Notes under the pieces: generated by a model
Database searches by the model: none
The model's input: only the letters and a program-made list of their open reading frames with translations
What the model was told of the DNA's origin: nothing
From: Asticcacaulis sp. SL142
GTDB lineage: Bacteria; Pseudomonadota; Alphaproteobacteria; Caulobacterales; Caulobacteraceae
Direction of reading: 5' to 3'
Length of the DNA: 64,000 nt
Assembly: GCF_026625745.1 (NCBI RefSeq)
Contig: NZ_CP113061.1
Coordinates: 496,001-560,000, forward strand
Position numbers and translations under genes: made by a program
Part shown: positions 17,117 to 25,874 of the stretch, piece by piece
Position numbering within the stretch: the first letter of the stretch is position 1
Layout of the letters: the number at the start of each line of letters is the position of its first letter

Positions 17117-17148
17117 TTGAACCAACAGCGCTAAACAGCGCGGTTCAA
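17117..17148. repeat. Nested inverted repeat upstream of rpoZ
   Basis: Outer arms TTGAACC (17117-17123) and GGTTCAA (17142-17148) enclose inner arms GCGCT (17128-17132) and AGCGC (17137-17141) with an AAAC loop and a small bulge. It could fold as a 12-bp stem in RNA or act as a DNA operator. It lies 65 bases before rpoZ and has no T-tract, so it is not a typical terminator. Confidence 0.5.
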
Positions 17149-17212
17149 CCGGTACATATACGCTATTGCGGCAGGTCTGCCCTTATAAGCGCATATAGAA
17201 TTTGAGGATTTC

Positions 17213-17572
17213 ATGGCTCGCGTCACTGTCGAAGATTGCATCGAAAAGGTCGATAACCGCTTCAATCTGGTTCTTCTGGCCGCCCATCGTGCCCGTGCCA
17301 TTTCGTCGGGTTCGGCAATCCTGCTGGATCGTGACAATGATAAGAACCCGGTTGTGGCCTTACGCGAAATCGCCGAAGAGGTTCTGCCGCCGGAAACCCT
17401 GACCGAGAGCCTGATCGCCAGCCTGCAACGCGTCGATGAGCGCACTGAGGCTGAGGAAGAGGCCGAGACTCTGGCGCTGCTGGCTGATCCGCAGCACATG
17501 CAAATGTCGGAAAGCGAACTGATCCGCGCCCTTCAATCTGATCGCGACGGTGGTCAGGAAGAACGCTACTAA
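17213..17572 (+). CDS. rpoZ: DNA-directed RNA polymerase omega subunit
   Basis: A 119-residue omega subunit starting [17 protein letters not shown], then [15 protein letters not shown], the conserved helices that clamp the beta' C-terminus. The C-terminal 40 residues are acidic and less conserved, as in other alphaproteobacteria. TTGAGGA precedes the ATG. A terminator follows at once, and the (p)ppGpp enzyme gene lies next. The rpoZ-rel adjacency is widespread and functionally sensible, since omega forms part of a ppGpp site on RNA polymerase. Confidence 0.97.
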   Translation: MARVTVEDCIEKVDNRFNLVLLAAHRARAISSGSAILLDRDNDKNPVVALREIAEEVLPPETLTESLIASLQRVDERTEAEEEAETLALLADPQHMQMSESELIRALQSDRDGGQEERY

Positions 17573-17599
17573 CTATTTGCGTCCTTTTCAGACGAACAT

Positions 17600-17627
17600 A
17601 GCCGCACCCGAAAGGGGGCGGCTTTTT
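17600..17627 (+). terminator. Rho-independent terminator after rpoZ
   Basis: AGCCGCACCC and GGGGGCGGCT form a 10-bp stem with one mismatch and a GAAA-type loop, followed by TTTTT. It begins 28 bases past the rpoZ stop and separates rpoZ from the rel gene. Confidence 0.85.
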
Positions 17628-17743
17628 CGTGCGTGGGTATCCTGTGTGTCTCTGTTTTGACTATATTTTTTCTGGATAAGCTGAAAAAGCGGGCGTATGG
17701 TTATTATATGGGGGTTGAGGTCCTTAAACATTAAGGATTTCTT

Positions 17744-20164
17744 ATGTACCATAAGGGTTTGATACAGACTATGTCGGCAGAAGGTCATCAGGTTTTTGAG
17801 CGAAGCGCAGCGGGAAAATCTTCCGTGGCTTCGGATGTGCCTGAACCCAATGTCCCGCCGGGATTTCCGGCTGACCGGCCACCGGAAACGCCGCCGCTTG
17901 ATCCACCGCCAGAGACACCACCTCTTGATCCGCCGGTTGAAAAGCCGCCGGTGTCCCCGCCGACTGAACTGCCACCGCCCGTTCAGGTGCGGCCCAAATT
18001 CCTGCGTCAGGTTGAACTGATTGAGCGCGTAGCCGCCTATGATCCGACCGTGGATGAGGCCATGCTCAACCGCGCCTATGTCTACGCCATGCGTATGCAC
18101 GGGGCGCAGTTGCGGGCGTCGGGCGATCCTTATTTTGCCCACCCCATCGAAGTGGCGGGCATTCTGACCGATTATAAGCTTGATGGCTCAGCGATTGCCG
18201 CCGCACTGCTGCACGATACGATCGAAGATACGCCCGCGACGCGCGAAGAAATCGCCGCCAAGTTTTCAGAAGATGTGGCGCAATTGGTCGAAGGGGTGAC
18301 CAAGCTCACCCGCCTTGAACTCCAGTCGGAATATACCAAGCAGTCGGAAAACCTGCGCAAGTTCATTCTGGCCATATCGCGTGATATCCGGGTGCTGCTG
18401 ATCAAGCTGGCTGACCGCACCCACAACATGCGCACCCTGCAATATGTGCCTGAATCCAAACGGGAACGTATTTCGCGGGAAACGCTTGAGGTCTACGCGC
18501 CTTTGGCGCGCTCCATCGGCTGCAATCGGTTTGCGACGGAGTTGGAGGATCTGGCCTTCACCTACATCAATCCGACCGCTAAGGCCGCCATTGGTCGCCG
18601 GCTTGAGGACATGCGCGCCAAGAAGGGCGCCGTGGTTTCCCAGATCGCCAAGGACGTTAAGGAGCGGCTTTACAAATATGGCATCAAGGCCGAAGTCTAC
18701 GGTCGTGAAAAATCGCCTTATTCGATCTGGCGCAAGCTTCAGCGCAAATCGATCGGCTTTTCGCAACTGTCGGACATCTTTGCCTTCCGCGTTATTGTTG
18801 ATTCAGAAGATGACTGCTACCGCGCTTTGGGCCTGATCCATCGCACATGGAGTTGTGTGGGCGATCGCTTCAAGGATTTTATCTCAACCCCTAAAAGCAA
18901 CAACTACCAGTCCCTGCACACGACGGTGGTGGGGCATAAGGGCACGCGGATCGAGCTTCAGATTCGCACCGAAGAAATGGACCGCGTCGCCGAAGAAGGT
19001 GTGGCGGCCCACTGGAACTATAAAAACCACGCCTATGGCTTTGACGAAGAGGCGGCGACCAAACGCGGCGGCCGCAACCCGATAAACAGCTTAAGAAATA
19101 TCGTCCAGATCGTTGAAAATGGTGGCGATTCTGAAGACTGGGTTGAACATGCCAAGATGGAAATGTTCCTCGATCAGGTGTTCTGCTTCACCCCCAAGGG
19201 CCGCCTGATTACCTTGCCACGCGGGGCTATGCCGCTTGATTTCGCCTTTGCTGTGCACACCGAGGTTGGCGAAACCGCCATCGGTGCGCTCATTAACGGC
19301 GAACATCGTCCGCTGCGTACGGTTCTGCAAAACGGCGATCAGGTTGATATTCTGACCGGTGTCGAATCGCGCATCAATCCCGACTGGCAATCTTTGACCA
19401 TTACGGGGCGCGCACGCTCAGCCATTCGGCGTAATATTCGCCAGACCGAGCGCGAAGACTTCATCAAGCTGGGGCGGGCGGCGATTGAGCGGGCGGCGGC
19501 TCAGGTTGATAAATCGCTTAATGACATAAGCTGGCGCACGGCGTTTGAGCGCTTTCAGGTGCCGAATCAGGACGAACTTTACGAACTGTGCGGACGCGGC
19601 AAAATTACGCCGGTCAAGATTCTTGAGGCCGTGTTCCCAGGTCTTACTATACCCGCACTAATGGCGACCGATGGCCTGACGCGAATCAAAGATGGTGAGG
19701 GCGCACGGGCGTTTGTTCGGGGCTCGGCTTTGCGTGAGCATCACCGTATTCGTTTTTCGCGCTGCTGCTGTCCGGTGCCGGGGGAGCGAATCGTCGGCAT
19801 TGTTGAGGATGTCGATGTCCACGTCCACTCAATCGAATGTGATACTCTGGAGCAGTTTGAAGACAACAAAGATGTCTGGGTTGACCTGCAGTGGACGCTA
19901 AATGCCGAGAAAAACACCATCAGCGTCGCGCGCATCCGTGCCAATATGCAAAATAAACCTGGCGTACTGGGTATTACCTGCACATTAATCGGTGAAGCCA
20001 AGGGCAACATTATCAATATGCATTTGACGAATAATCAGGTCGATTTTCTTGACGTGGAATTTGAAATCGAAGTCATTGATGCTAAACACCTGACCAACAT
20101 CAGCGCGGCCCTGCGCACCTGCCCCTCGGTCGAGAGTGTGGAGCGGATTCGGGGCAACGCCTAA
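17744..20164 (+). CDS. spoT: Bifunctional (p)ppGpp synthetase/hydrolase (Rel/SpoT) with proline-rich N-terminus
   Basis: An 806-residue long RSH enzyme that makes and degrades the stringent alarmone. The HD hydrolase domain contains YFAHPIEVAGIL and LLHDTIEDT (about residues 128-165). The synthetase domain has FKDFISTPKSNNYQSLHTTV. TGS (FTPKGRLITLPRGAMPLDFA), zinc-finger-like (CCCPVPGE) and ACT domains follow. Unusual is an N-terminal extension of about 85 residues before the normal Rel start. It contains a proline-rich stretch with a perfect 9-residue tandem repeat, PPETPPLDP at 46-54 and 55-63. The ATG at 17744 has AGGA 6 bases upstream; the ATG at 17771 is an alternative that still keeps the proline-rich part. 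Confidence 0.96.
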   Translation: MYHKGLIQTMSAEGHQVFERSAAGKSSVASDVPEPNVPPGFPADRPPETPPLDPPPETPPLDPPVEKPPVSPPTELPPPVQVRPKFLRQVELIERVAAYDPTVDEAMLNRAYVYAMRMHGAQLRASGDPYFAHPIEVAGILTDYKLDGSAIAAALLHDTIEDTPATREEIAAKFSEDVAQLVEGVTKLTRLELQSEYTKQSENLRKFILAISRDIRVLLIKLADRTHNMRTLQYVPESKRERISRETLEVYAPLARSIGCNRFATELEDLAFTYINPTAKAAIGRRLEDMRAKKGAVVSQIAKDVKERLYKYGIKAEVYGREKSPYSIWRKLQRKSIGFSQLSDIFAFRVIVDSEDDCYRALGLIHRTWSCVGDRFKDFISTPKSNNYQSLHTTVVGHKGTRIELQIRTEEMDRVAEEGVAAHWNYKNHAYGFDEEAATKRGGRNPINSLRNIVQIVENGGDSEDWVEHAKMEMFLDQVFCFTPKGRLITLPRGAMPLDFAFAVHTEVGETAIGALINGEHRPLRTVLQNGDQVDILTGVESRINPDWQSLTITGRARSAIRRNIRQTEREDFIKLGRAAIERAAAQVDKSLNDISWRTAFERFQVPNQDELYELCGRGKITPVKILEAVFPGLTIPALMATDGLTRIKDGEGARAFVRGSALREHHRIRFSRCCCPVPGERIVGIVEDVDVHVHSIECDTLEQFEDNKDVWVDLQWTLNAEKNTISVARIRANMQNKPGVLGITCTLIGEAKGNIINMHLTNNQVDFLDVEFEIEVIDAKHLTNISAALRTCPSVESVERIRGNA

Positions 20165-20188
20165 CTTTTCAAGAGTACGGGCCTGTTT

Positions 20189-20776
20189 ATGACTTCCGAA
20201 GACGTTATCAATGAATTCCGCGCCGCGAATGCCTTGCGCGAAGGCCACTTTGTGCTGTCGTCCGGCCTGCATAGCCCGATGTTTTTGCAAAAAAATCTGG
20301 TGTTCATGGATGCGGCCCGCTGTGAGCGGTTGTGTAAGGCGCTGGCTGAAAAAATCATCGCTACGGTCGGGCCGGTCGATCTGGCGATTTCACCTGCGGT
20401 CGGGGGTATCATTCCGGGCTATGAGACGGCGCGCCATCTGAAGGTCAACTCGATGTATGTTGAACGTGAAGGTGGGGCGTTTAAACTGCGCCGCGGCTTT
20501 CATTTTGAGCCGGGTGCTAAAATTGTCATGGTCGAAGATATTGTCACGACGGGCCTGTCATCGCGCGAGTGTATTAAGGCCATTCAGGATCTGGGCGGTG
20601 AAGTGGTGGCGGCAGCCTGCATCGTTGATCGTTCTGGCGGTGAAGCCGATGTCGGCGTGCCATTGATCTCGCTGGCCAGCCTTAAGGTTCCGGCCTATCC
20701 GGCCGATCAATTGCCCGCGGACCTTGCCGCTATCCCCGTCGAAGACCCCGGCAGCCGTCGTCTGGCGAAAGCCTGA
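20189..20776 (+). CDS. pyrE: Orotate phosphoribosyltransferase
   Basis: A 195-residue type I phosphoribosyltransferase converting orotate and PRPP to OMP in pyrimidine synthesis. The PRPP-binding loop is [14 protein letters not shown] (about residues 111-124). The N-terminus has [17 protein letters not shown], and the flexible loop [16 protein letters not shown] carries the conserved basic residues. It opens the pyrE-pdxJ-acpS run, with 24 bases to rel and 3 to pdxJ. Confidence 0.95.
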   Translation: MTSEDVINEFRAANALREGHFVLSSGLHSPMFLQKNLVFMDAARCERLCKALAEKIIATVGPVDLAISPAVGGIIPGYETARHLKVNSMYVEREGGAFKLRRGFHFEPGAKIVMVEDIVTTGLSSRECIKAIQDLGGEVVAAACIVDRSGGEADVGVPLISLASLKVPAYPADQLPADLAAIPVEDPGSRRLAKA

Positions 20777-20779
20777 GCC

Positions 20780-21544
20780 ATGTCGCAGCGTATTCGCTTA
20801 GGGTTAAATATCGACCATATCGCGACGGTGCGGAATGCCCGTGGTGGCCATAGTCCTGATCCTGTTCGGGGCGCACGTCTGGCGATTGCGGCAGGCGTAG
20901 ACGGGATCACGGCTCACCTGCGGGAGGATCGTCGCCATGTGCGCGACGGCGACATTACGGCCTTAGCTAATCTGTGTAATGAACTGAATACACCGCTAAA
21001 TTTTGAGATGGCGGTGACCGAAGAGATGCTGTCTCTGGCCGAAAATCTGCGGCCCCACGCGGCCTGTCTGGTGCCGGAACGCAGGCAGGAGCGTACGACC
21101 GAAGGCGGTCTGGATGTCGCCGGACGCATGGATGAGATCGGTGCGGCCGTAGCGCGCTTGACCAAGGCGGGGGTCAGGTCGTCGCTGTTTATCGCCACCG
21201 ATCCGGCTCAGGTTTCGGCGGCGGAGACCATTAAGGCGCCTGTCGTCGAGTTCCATACCGGCGCTTTATGCGACGCGTTCCGCGAAGGTGATATGGCGCT
21301 TTATGAAAATGAATTGAAAGCCTTAAGGCGGGCGGCTGAGATGGCGCATAAGGCTGGTATCGAGGTTCATGCGGGCCACGGCATTGATTATGATACGGTG
21401 ACGGCTATCGCGCAAATTCCGCAGGTAAAGGAACTGAACATCGGTCACTTCCTGATCGGGGAGGCGATTTTTACCGGCCTTGAGACTTCGATCCACAAGA
21501 TGCGCTTGCTAATGGATGCGGCCAGAGGTTTGACTTCCAGATGA
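20780..21544 (+). CDS. pdxJ: Pyridoxine 5'-phosphate synthase
   Basis: A 254-residue TIM-barrel enzyme joining 3-amino-2-oxopropyl phosphate and deoxyxylulose phosphate in the DXP-dependent vitamin B6 route. Signature sequences are LGLNIDHIATVRNARGG, GITAHLREDRRH and ELNIGHFLIGEAIFTGL. The stop overlaps the acpS start (ATGA), so translation is probably coupled. Note pdxH, the oxidase of the same pathway, at the right edge of the window. Confidence 0.97.
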   Translation: MSQRIRLGLNIDHIATVRNARGGHSPDPVRGARLAIAAGVDGITAHLREDRRHVRDGDITALANLCNELNTPLNFEMAVTEEMLSLAENLRPHAACLVPERRQERTTEGGLDVAGRMDEIGAAVARLTKAGVRSSLFIATDPAQVSAAETIKAPVVEFHTGALCDAFREGDMALYENELKALRRAAEMAHKAGIEVHAGHGIDYDTVTAIAQIPQVKELNIGHFLIGEAIFTGLETSIHKMRLLMDAARGLTSR

Positions 21545-21939
21545 TCGTCGGTATCGGCAATGACCTGGTTGATGCGCGCCGGATTGAGCAGTCGATTGAA
21601 AATTTCGGGGAAAAATTTCTCAACCGAATATTCACGGCTGACGAACAGGCCCGCGCGCAGGCGCATGCCAAACCAGTCTTATCTTACGCCAAACGCTTTG
21701 CGGCCAAGGAGGCCGTGGCTAAGGCGCTCGGCACCGGCATTAGCGGGTTTCGATTTATCGATATCGAAGTCTTTAATAATGGCGCGGGAAAGCCCGAAAT
21801 CATTTTGCATCGGAGGGCGCTGGAGCGGATGAAAGCGCTGGTCAAGCCCGATCATAATTATCACATCCACCTGTCATTGAGCGACGAATGGCCCTATGCC
21901 AGCGCCTATGCGGTGATTGAAGCCTTGCCCTTGCCATAA
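21541..21939 (+). CDS. acpS: Holo-[acyl-carrier-protein] synthase
   Basis: A 132-residue phosphopantetheinyl transferase that loads the CoA-derived arm onto acyl carrier protein. MIVGIGNDLVDARRIEQ carries the Mg-binding Asp, and YAKRFAAKEAVAKALGTG holds the conserved KEA motif. It overlaps pdxJ by four bases. The pdxJ-acpS-lepB-rnc-era order is a classic bacterial cluster. Confidence 0.97.
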   Translation: MIVGIGNDLVDARRIEQSIENFGEKFLNRIFTADEQARAQAHAKPVLSYAKRFAAKEAVAKALGTGISGFRFIDIEVFNNGAGKPEIILHRRALERMKALVKPDHNYHIHLSLSDEWPYASAYAVIEALPLP

Positions 21940-21978
21940 TCTGTGGTTAGGTGAGGCGCAAGGTAACGGGGCAATACT

Positions 21979-22788
21979 ATGAGCGCGGAAGACAAGGTGG
22001 TCGAGGACGATATGGCAACGAGCAAGGGGAGCAGTGCCACCGGCGGCGCCAAAGAAGAAACCAGTGAGATCATCAAGACGGTCATCTATGCGCTGCTGAT
22101 CACGCTCGTGTTTCGCACTCTGTTTTTCCAGCCTTTTACAATTCCGTCAGCGTCAATGGAGCCTAACCTTTACGAAGGCGACTACATCGTGGTTTCCAAG
22201 TGGGATTACGGCTATTCCAAATATTCGTTCCAGTGGCCGCTGCCGTTCATTAAGGGCCGGATTATGGACAAAGCGGCCAAGCGTGGCGATATTGTCGTCT
22301 TCAAGCTGCCGCGTAATCCCAAGGTTGATTACATTAAGCGCGTCGTCGGTGTGCCGGGTGACCGGATACAGATGCGCCATAATCAGCTGTATATCAATGA
22401 TATCCCGGTGGCTGCCAAAAACCTTGGGGCTGTGACGCCGCAGATTAGCTACGACAGCCAGTACGCCACCAAGTATGAGGAAAGCCTGCCGGAGGGTTCT
22501 ACCCACTTTATGCAGGACCTGCGTACCGATGGCCCGGCGGATGACACGCCTGAATATATTGTTCCGGCTGATCATTATTTCATGATGGGCGACAACCGCG
22601 ATAATTCGATCGACAGCCGCTACGCTATGGACGATCCGATCCAGCCGGGTGTTGATTTTGTGCCGGCCGAAAACCTCGAAGGGCGCGCGACCATGGTACT
22701 GGTGTCATGGAACGAAGGTTCCTCGATCTGGAAACCGTGGACCTGGTTGAACCTGCGTTGGGATCGCCTGTTTAAATCCCTTAAGTAA
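21979..22788 (+). CDS. lepB: Signal peptidase I
   Basis: A 269-residue membrane protease that removes signal peptides at the periplasmic face. After a polar N-terminal 30 residues there is one TM segment (TVIYALLITLVFRTLFFQPF). The box with the catalytic serine is IPSASMEPNLYEGDYI, the box with the catalytic lysine is YIKRVVGVPGDRI, and box E is GDNRDNSIDSR. The gap to acpS is 39 bases. Confidence 0.96.
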   Translation: MSAEDKVVEDDMATSKGSSATGGAKEETSEIIKTVIYALLITLVFRTLFFQPFTIPSASMEPNLYEGDYIVVSKWDYGYSKYSFQWPLPFIKGRIMDKAAKRGDIVVFKLPRNPKVDYIKRVVGVPGDRIQMRHNQLYINDIPVAAKNLGAVTPQISYDSQYATKYEESLPEGSTHFMQDLRTDGPADDTPEYIVPADHYFMMGDNRDNSIDSRYAMDDPIQPGVDFVPAENLEGRATMVLVSWNEGSSIWKPWTWLNLRWDRLFKSLK

Positions 22789-22837
22789 ATTGCGGGTTTT
22801 GTTTTCTTTGGCGCGGGATTGGTGTATCTGACGCCCT

Positions 22838-23533
22838 ATGAACCTGAGACGATCCGCCCTCAGCGCCCTTGAGGCGCAACTGGGTTACGAATTTAAGGAC
22901 AAGACCTTGCTCGATCTGGCGTTGACCCACGCCAGCGTAGCTGAGGGCGCGCGCAAGATCGCTGACAATGAACGCCTTGAGTTTTTGGGCGATCGGGTTT
23001 TGGCATTGATGGTGTCCGAAGCCCTGATGGAGGCCTTTCCTGACGCCAGTGAAGGGGAGTTGTCGCGGCGATTCCACAGTCTGGTCAGTCGCGAAACCTG
23101 CGCCGATGTCGCCAAAAACTTGGGTGTCGGCCCGGCGCTACGGTTGGCGGCGGGGGAGACCAAAAGCGGCGGGCGCGAAAACCTCACCATCCTTGGCGAT
23201 GCGTGCGAAGCCCTGATTGCCGCCATCTATATCGAAGCCGGGTTCGAGGGTGTGGTGCGTTTGTTCAAGCCGTTGTGGACTGAGCGGATGCAGGCGTCCG
23301 GCAACAGCGTGCGCATCAACCCGAAATCTTACCTACAGGAATGGGCCGCCTCAAAGCAAAAGGCCCTGCCTAAATATTCTATAATTAACCGATCCGGCCC
23401 CGACCACGCTCCGGTTTTTACCATCGAAGTGACTGTCGACGGGCACCCCTCTCAATCCGCCACCGGGCGATCGCGGCAGGAAGCTGAAAAATCCGCCGCC
23501 CTTGGCTTTATCGAACGTGAAGGCTTAGCGTGA
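22838..23533 (+). CDS. rnc: Ribonuclease III
   Basis: A 231-residue double-strand-specific endoribonuclease for rRNA and mRNA processing. The catalytic motif is NERLEFLGDRVLALM, with the second metal-binding pair in LGDACEALIAA. A C-terminal double-stranded RNA-binding domain (about residues 160-229) ends with EAEKSAALGFIEREGL. The last four bases overlap the GTG start of era, indicating coupling. Confidence 0.97.
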   Translation: MNLRRSALSALEAQLGYEFKDKTLLDLALTHASVAEGARKIADNERLEFLGDRVLALMVSEALMEAFPDASEGELSRRFHSLVSRETCADVAKNLGVGPALRLAAGETKSGGRENLTILGDACEALIAAIYIEAGFEGVVRLFKPLWTERMQASGNSVRINPKSYLQEWAASKQKALPKYSIINRSGPDHAPVFTIEVTVDGHPSQSATGRSRQEAEKSAALGFIEREGLA

Positions 23534-24495
23534 CCGAACATAACCCCTCTCATCGTGCTGGCTTCGTGGCCATTATCGGTGCGCCCAATGCAGGCAAATC
23601 AACCCTGGTCAATCAACTGGTGGGCTCAAAAGTATCGATCGTCACCCAAAAGGTTCAGACGACGCGCTTTCCGGTGCGCGGCATTGCCATGCACGGCGAG
23701 GCTCAGATCGTGCTGGTTGACACGCCAGGTATCTTTAAACCGCGCCGTAGGTTGGACCGCGCCATGGTCAAGTCGGCCTGGGGTGGGGCGGAAGACGCCG
23801 ATCATGTCGTGTTGCTGATCGATGCCCCGGCCCAGATCGCGGTCGAGCATCCGTCTGCCGATACGCCCAAAGCCACGGCTGCTGATCACCGCGCCGTCGA
23901 AGATGTGGCGGCGATTATCGAGGGCCTTAAACAATCGAACACCCGCGCCACGCTGGTGGTCAATAAGATCGATATGCTCAAGCGCGATAACCTGCTGGCG
24001 CTGGTCGACACGCTTTATAAGGCCGATATTTTCGATGAGGTCTTTATGATCTCCGCGGAAAAAGGCCTTGGCGTTGCGGATCTGAAAGAGTCGCTGGCCA
24101 ATAAGATGCCGCTAGGGCATTGGCTTTATCCGGAAGATCAGGCCGCCGATGCGCCTGCGCGGATTCTGGCGGCGGAAATTACGCGCGAAAAGCTGTTCCT
24201 GCGGGTTCACGAAGAACTGCCTTATTCGGCAGCGGTATCGACGACCGAGTTTAAGGATCTGCCTGATGGTTCGGCGCGGATCGAGCAGGTCATTTTTGTC
24301 GAGCGTGATGGTCAGCGCGCTATTGTGCTGGGTAAAAACGGCCAGACCCTGAAATGGATTGGCCAGAAATCGCGCGAGGAACTGTCGAAACTGCTCGATC
24401 GTCCGGTGCATCTGTTCCTGCATGTCAAGGTCAATGAGCGCTGGACCGATGACCGTGCGCTTTACACCCAGTTCGGTCTGGAGTTTGAGTCCTAA
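23530..24495 (+). CDS. era: GTPase Era
   Basis: A 321-residue GTPase for 30S subunit assembly that binds the 16S rRNA 3' end. G1 is GAPNAGKST, G3 is DTPG, G4 is NKID, and the C-terminal KH domain contains GQKSREELSKLL. Compared with the usual Era there are about 20 extra residues between LLIDA and VEDVAAII (EHPSADTPKATAADH region). The insertion sits on the surface before G4. The GTG start overlaps rnc. Confidence 0.96.
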   Translation: MTEHNPSHRAGFVAIIGAPNAGKSTLVNQLVGSKVSIVTQKVQTTRFPVRGIAMHGEAQIVLVDTPGIFKPRRRLDRAMVKSAWGGAEDADHVVLLIDAPAQIAVEHPSADTPKATAADHRAVEDVAAIIEGLKQSNTRATLVVNKIDMLKRDNLLALVDTLYKADIFDEVFMISAEKGLGVADLKESLANKMPLGHWLYPEDQAADAPARILAAEITREKLFLRVHEELPYSAAVSTTEFKDLPDGSARIEQVIFVERDGQRAIVLGKNGQTLKWIGQKSREELSKLLDRPVHLFLHVKVNERWTDDRALYTQFGLEFES

Positions 24496-24500
24496 TATCC

Positions 24501-25238
24501 GTGTCTGTGCAATTTGTGGATGAAGCCATTGTGTTAAGCGCGCGCGGTCACGGAGAGACCGGCGCGATTGTCCATGTGCTTACCCATGAACATGGCCATA
24601 TCGCCGCCCATATCGCAGGGGGCGCCTCGCGACGCATGAAGCCGTATCTTCAGGCGGGGGCGCATGTTGAAGTCAGCTATCGGGCGCGCAGTGCCGACCA
24701 GCTAGGCAGCGCTACGATTGAGCCATTAGGCGAGGGGGCGTCTGATTTGCTCGATGATCCTCTGGCGCTTACAGGGCTTCAAACCGCCTGCCTTATGACC
24801 CAGTATTGCTTGCCGGAGCGTGAGGTGCATGTCGGCGCCTATCATGGCTTGTCGGCACTAATGATGATTCTGCCGCACCCTGAGATCTGGCCTGCGGTTT
24901 ATGTGCGATTCGAGGCCGGTCTGCTTGAGGCGCTAGGGTTTGGTCTGGATTTATCAGCCTGCGCGGTCACGGGGGAGCGCGATGATCTTATCTATGTCAG
25001 CCCCCGCTCTGGCCGGGCTGTAAGCCGAAGTGCCGGTGAAGCCTATAAAGATAAATTATTGAAATTGCCTATGTTTATGCTGTCATCCCAAGGCGGTGTG
25101 CAAACCGGCGATATAGGTCTTGGGCTTGAGCTTACCGGGCACTTTCTTGAGCGAAACGTCTTTCATACCCTCAATAAACCCTTGCCGGAGGTGCGCGTGC
25201 GCCTTATGCAAACCTTGAGTGATGCAGGCTATATGTAA
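24501..25238 (+). CDS. recO: DNA repair protein RecO
   Basis: A 245-residue recombination mediator that helps load RecA in the RecFOR pathway. The N-terminal OB-fold begins DEAIVLSARGHGETGAIVHVL, then HIAGGASRRMKPYLQAGA. A helical C-terminal domain follows. It lacks the four-cysteine zinc site of some RecO proteins, as many proteobacterial members do. The GTG start is 6 bases past era, ending the rnc-era-recO unit. Confidence 0.93.
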   Translation: MSVQFVDEAIVLSARGHGETGAIVHVLTHEHGHIAAHIAGGASRRMKPYLQAGAHVEVSYRARSADQLGSATIEPLGEGASDLLDDPLALTGLQTACLMTQYCLPEREVHVGAYHGLSALMMILPHPEIWPAVYVRFEAGLLEALGFGLDLSACAVTGERDDLIYVSPRSGRAVSRSAGEAYKDKLLKLPMFMLSSQGGVQTGDIGLGLELTGHFLERNVFHTLNKPLPEVRVRLMQTLSDAGYM

Positions 25239-25343
25239 GCGTTCCATTAGCCAGAGGTTGGTTGCTTTGTGAAATCCACCCTTTGGTAACCACTCACATG
25301 TCATAGTTATGTTAAATAAACTCAGCGGCGGATTTGCCCTTTC

Positions 25344-25805
25344 ATGATCTATAGCGAACAGCAATTGCTTGAGGCCAATGTCAACCCGGCGACCGGATTG
25401 GCCACGGATTACCTCAACCTGTTCAACGAAGCCATTATGCTGTTTGAAATGGGCATGGACATGCCCGACATGGCTGAGGAACTGATGGACTGGCAGCGCC
25501 GGGACTATGTCAGCCATTTTGAAAACTCAGGCTTTGAACAAAAAGACGTGGTGGTGCGTGCCTATGAAACCGCACCGGTCGAGGTTCGTGCCGCCTTTGA
25601 TGAGTGCTGTGACATGGCATTGGATACGTTTGAGTCGTCTATCCAGATATTGCTGTCGTCGCTTGAAACGCCTGTGGCCCACGAAGAACTTGAAACCCGT
25701 CTGGCGGAGATGAAGGAACTGGTCAGCGAGATGGATTCGCATATCCATGGCCGGGTCAAGCCTTCTGAAACCGACGCCCAGAGTGCGGTTGACGCACTGT
25801 TTTAG
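25344..25805 (+). CDS. Acidic hypothetical protein between recO and parC
   Basis: A 153-residue soluble, strongly acidic, mostly helical protein. There is no signal peptide or TM segment. Visible features are a Met-rich stretch (AIMLFEMGMDMPDMAEELMDW, about residues 32-52), a CC pair in FDECCDMAL and a C-terminal helix that may form a coiled coil. Its own 105-base upstream region suggests a separate promoter. It precedes parC by 69 bases. I do not recognise a characterised family. Confidence 0.8.
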   Translation: MIYSEQQLLEANVNPATGLATDYLNLFNEAIMLFEMGMDMPDMAEELMDWQRRDYVSHFENSGFEQKDVVVRAYETAPVEVRAAFDECCDMALDTFESSIQILLSSLETPVAHEELETRLAEMKELVSEMDSHIHGRVKPSETDAQSAVDALF

Positions 25806-25874
25806 GTCCACAATCCCCATAAATTAACGGGATACCTTTGCTTATAAGGGCGCAGCGCTTTAATCTGCGTCGTT

